Shown here: piece after piece, positions 62,240 through 64,000 of the stretch
How the letters are laid out: each line of letters begins with the position of its first letter
How positions within the stretch are numbered: position 1 is the first letter of the stretch
DNA from: Rachicladosporium sp. CCFEE 5018
Taxonomy: Eukaryota > Ascomycota > Dothideomycetes > Cladosporiales > Cladosporiaceae
NCBI GenBank assembly: GCA_002077045.2
Contig: KZ111173.1
Location: 1 to 64,000, forward strand
Length of the DNA stretch: 64,000 nt
Reading direction: 5' to 3'
Program-made: the position numbers and the translations under genes
The notes under the pieces: generated by a model
Seen by the model: the letters and a program-made list of their open reading frames with translations, nothing else
Told to the model about the DNA's origin: nothing
Databases searched by the model: none

Positions 62240-63705
62240 GGTGTAGAATGCGTCGATCGACGAGTCCGTAGCGTACGGCGAGCTGGAAGCCGAATAAGGG
62301 ACAGTGGTCTGACGTGAGGAGTGCAGTAGGAACGGATGCGTTTTGTCTCAGGCACGACAGTCGAGGGCAGGCCGTGTTCATATACCCTCTTGATGTGCAC
62401 TTACAGTAGGCTTCATCATGCATAGCGTTTGAATGAGTGGTTCGCAGACATCGAAGTCTTTCACTGTCCCCCCCCCCCCGCCCCCCAAATGAAAGCGACA
62501 TACCAATGTGCATCAAACGGCGTCGATCCAACATGTCCGAGCCCCGTTCCTAGCGCCGCTTGCGCACAATGAACTTGGCGTGTCAAAGTCGACCGCGCCA
62601 GCTTGTAGGCAGCAGTGCAGGACTTGCGGGTAAAGGTAGAAGAGCGGCACCTGTGCTTTGAGGCAATGCTTCGGAAGTGGCTGACACGAGCGCCAAAGCA
62701 TCGAAGAGGCACTAAGCAGTACAACCATTTTTGAACAACGGACTCTGATTCACCCAATGGTAAGGACCGACCTGGCTCGCCATCAGGACACCTTGCTGGG
62801 AGGCCAAATGGACTAGAAGGTCAGCTTCGCTATTGATTGCGGCGGCTCAAGCACAGGAACGTCCTCCGGGATGTCTTTAACCAAGGCACCGGTCTCACGT
62901 CGCTTCATCGAGAGGGCCGTGAGTACTGTACGGCAGACCGCATTGTAGCGTACTGCTCTCCCATTCCTGTGCCTACGGCGTTACGCCTTCTTTTGACCTG
63001 CATCCGGATGCGTTCGAGACGATCCAGACGAAGTTCGAGCCGACTCCCTCGTGTTAGCCGCCGTGTAATAGAGTTGGTGCAGACCACTGTTGGTAGTTCA
63101 AAGCGATACAACAAGGAGATGAGGCGGGTCGAGGAAAAGCATTGACCAAGCTCACTAAGGCGGATCCACCCGGCGTCTATTTCGTTGGCATTGACAAGTC
63201 TTTCCTCCCCGGGCACTGCCATTGTCGCCGCCATACTGCAGGACGATTGAGTGGACGCGCGCGTGGAGACAAGACGTTCGGCTGTGGCAAGTGTGTTGCG
63301 GCGGTCGAGACAAGCGCCGTCTATCATCGCAGCCGCCGAAAGGCTTACTTGCCAACATTTCGTGCTGCCATTGCAGAGGACTGCTCAGGCTTAGCAGTGC
63401 TTCGTAGGCACAGCGAATATTGACAGCACTCGATTGAGCGTGTGAGCCTACCGCCTAGAGATCAGATGCTCCGGAGACGGAGTAGTGGGCTATGCGTGAG
63501 GTGAAGACGGTATAAGTATATGGAAAGCATCCACTGGCTTGACTGTCCATTTTCCACCATCACAGCTCCCAGTTGCAGCTTTTCAACATCACGTCTTCTC
63601 ATCTCCTGTTTTCCCTCCACTTCCGAAAGTCCTGTACACTATCCCTTTCCCGAGCAATCCGGAAAGACAACAGGTTCACGATCTTTGCATAGATTCACCG
63701 CAGTC
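62240..63705. other. Intergenic with a C homopolymer
   Basis: 1.47 kb without a supported gene. It has a 12-C run, a G and six more C at about 62468-62486, which could form an i-motif or a G-quadruplex on the other strand, and is also prone to sequencing error. Several overlapping open frames (62837-63145 plus, 62905-63327 minus) are not called. Confidence 0.45.
63511..63520 (+). promoter_or_regulatory. TATA-like element
   Basis: TATAAGTATA, about 190 bases upstream of the ATG at 63706, followed by a long pyrimidine-rich stretch (63530-63700) of the kind that surrounds fungal transcription starts. It is likely the core promoter of the small gene that follows. Confidence 0.4.
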
Positions 63706-64000
63706 ATGAACGCTATCGTTAACATCGGAACACTCATTCCCTTTGCGATCTCGCTCTCAGATGGCATTAAGGCCGCACAGAATGAGTTTGCGTCGACTTA
63801 CGTCGAGATCGGCGCCGCAATCGGAGCCAATGGAGATCCGGGCACCTTTGGTGGCCACGTCCCAGCCGTTGCACTCTGGAACGCACAAGGTGCCCGTCTT
63901 GGCTAGTACATGCCTGGTAAGCACAACAAGATCACCGCCGGCCTTACGAACGGCGAATCCATCGTTGTCAAGCAAAACGATGGCGCTACAGGACAGCCCG
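63706..64000 (+). pseudogene. Small fungal protein with an in-frame TAG, partial
   Basis: Starts at the ATG at 63706 and runs off the window. The frame reads GAAIGANGDPGTFGGHVPAVALWNAQGARLG, TAG at 63904-63906, then YMPGKHNKITAGLTNGESIVVKQNDG in the same frame. Members of this small fungal protein family, as I know it, have a Gln at the TAG position (LGQY-PGKH), so CAG has apparently become TAG. There is no intron signal at the site. The N-terminal stretch MNAIVNIGTLIPFAISLSDG is hydrophobic but not a clear signal peptide. The end of the gene is outside the window, so whether the gene is dead is open. Confidence 0.5.

Noticed and set aside
62837..63327. Overlapping frames of 102 and 140 codons on opposite strands
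   Set aside because: Arg/Ser-rich chance frames without domain or splice support.
38621..64000. TAA/TAG recoded as Gln in this organism
   Set aside because: Conserved genes in the same window end with TAA or TAG at the expected C-terminus, so these codons still act as stops.
1..64000. CRISPR arrays, bacterial operons, viral genes, rRNA
   Set aside because: None seen; the window is fungal nuclear DNA and the only regular repeats are the telomere, the 160-base satellite and assembly duplicates.

Overview
The window looks like DNA from a filamentous ascomycete, most likely a dothideomycete-type fungus (Pezizomycotina). Genes have short 45-90 base introns with GTRNGT-type donors and CTRAC-type branch points. 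The telomere repeat is CCCTAA/TTAGGG. AT-rich stretches show the CpA-to-TpA bias of repeat-induced point mutation (RIP). The proteins are fungal-specific types: Snf7, Ten1, Rrn5, Ctf18, a PBI2-type inhibitor and SP- and DHA2-family transporters. I cannot name a species.

The window is a scaffold of four contigs joined by three 100-N gaps (14014-14113, 28055-28154, 53590-53689), and the joins are not what they seem. Contig 1 (1-14013) and contig 2 (14114-28054) are two diverged, collinear versions of one chromosome end. Contig 2 starts with a real telomere (14114-14224) facing left, so contig 1 cannot lie beyond it. The last 337 bases of contig 1 equal the first 337 bases of contig 3 exactly. 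The last 452 bases of contig 2 match the start of contig 3 with two mismatches. The last 631 bases of contig 3 equal the first 631 of contig 4. The natural order is therefore telomere, then either version of the subtelomeric block, then contig 3 and contig 4 with the overlaps merged.

The subtelomeric block, present twice, holds from the telomere inward: a PRISE-type short-chain reductase (-), a YjlB-like cupin (+), a predicted mitochondrial protein (-), the ESCRT-III subunit Snf7 (-), the telomere-capping subunit Ten1 (+), an SP-family sugar/polyol transporter of ten exons (+), a second short-chain dehydrogenase (-), a DHA2 drug-type transporter (+) and the 3' end of a type-B carboxylesterase (-). 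In contig 1 the mitochondrial-protein gene has lost its splice sites and gained an in-frame stop, and the DHA2 gene has a one-base frameshift. The contig 2 copies are intact.

Contigs 3 and 4 (28155-64000) hold the rest of the carboxylesterase, an H-type-lectin protein, dihydroorotase, a CCCH zinc-finger protein, neutral ceramidase, a 1249-residue disordered/charged-helix protein, a secreted Thr-rich/Cys-rich protein, a methyltransferase-like protein, a pirin, Ctf18, Rrn5, a disordered protein, a PBI2-type protease B inhibitor, a mitochondrial MmgE/PrpD dehydratase, an ankyrin protein and two short predicted secreted or small proteins. Housekeeping genes (DNA replication, rRNA transcription, pyrimidine synthesis, propionate metabolism) alternate with accessory ones. 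Three of the accessory genes (44.0-45.8, 61.4-62.2 and 63.7-64.0 kb) are each interrupted by one in-frame TAA or TAG where a Gln codon is expected. Two related fragments of a membrane-protein gene lie on either side of the Thr/Cys-rich gene. That 42.5-46.5 kb interval looks like an accessory island.
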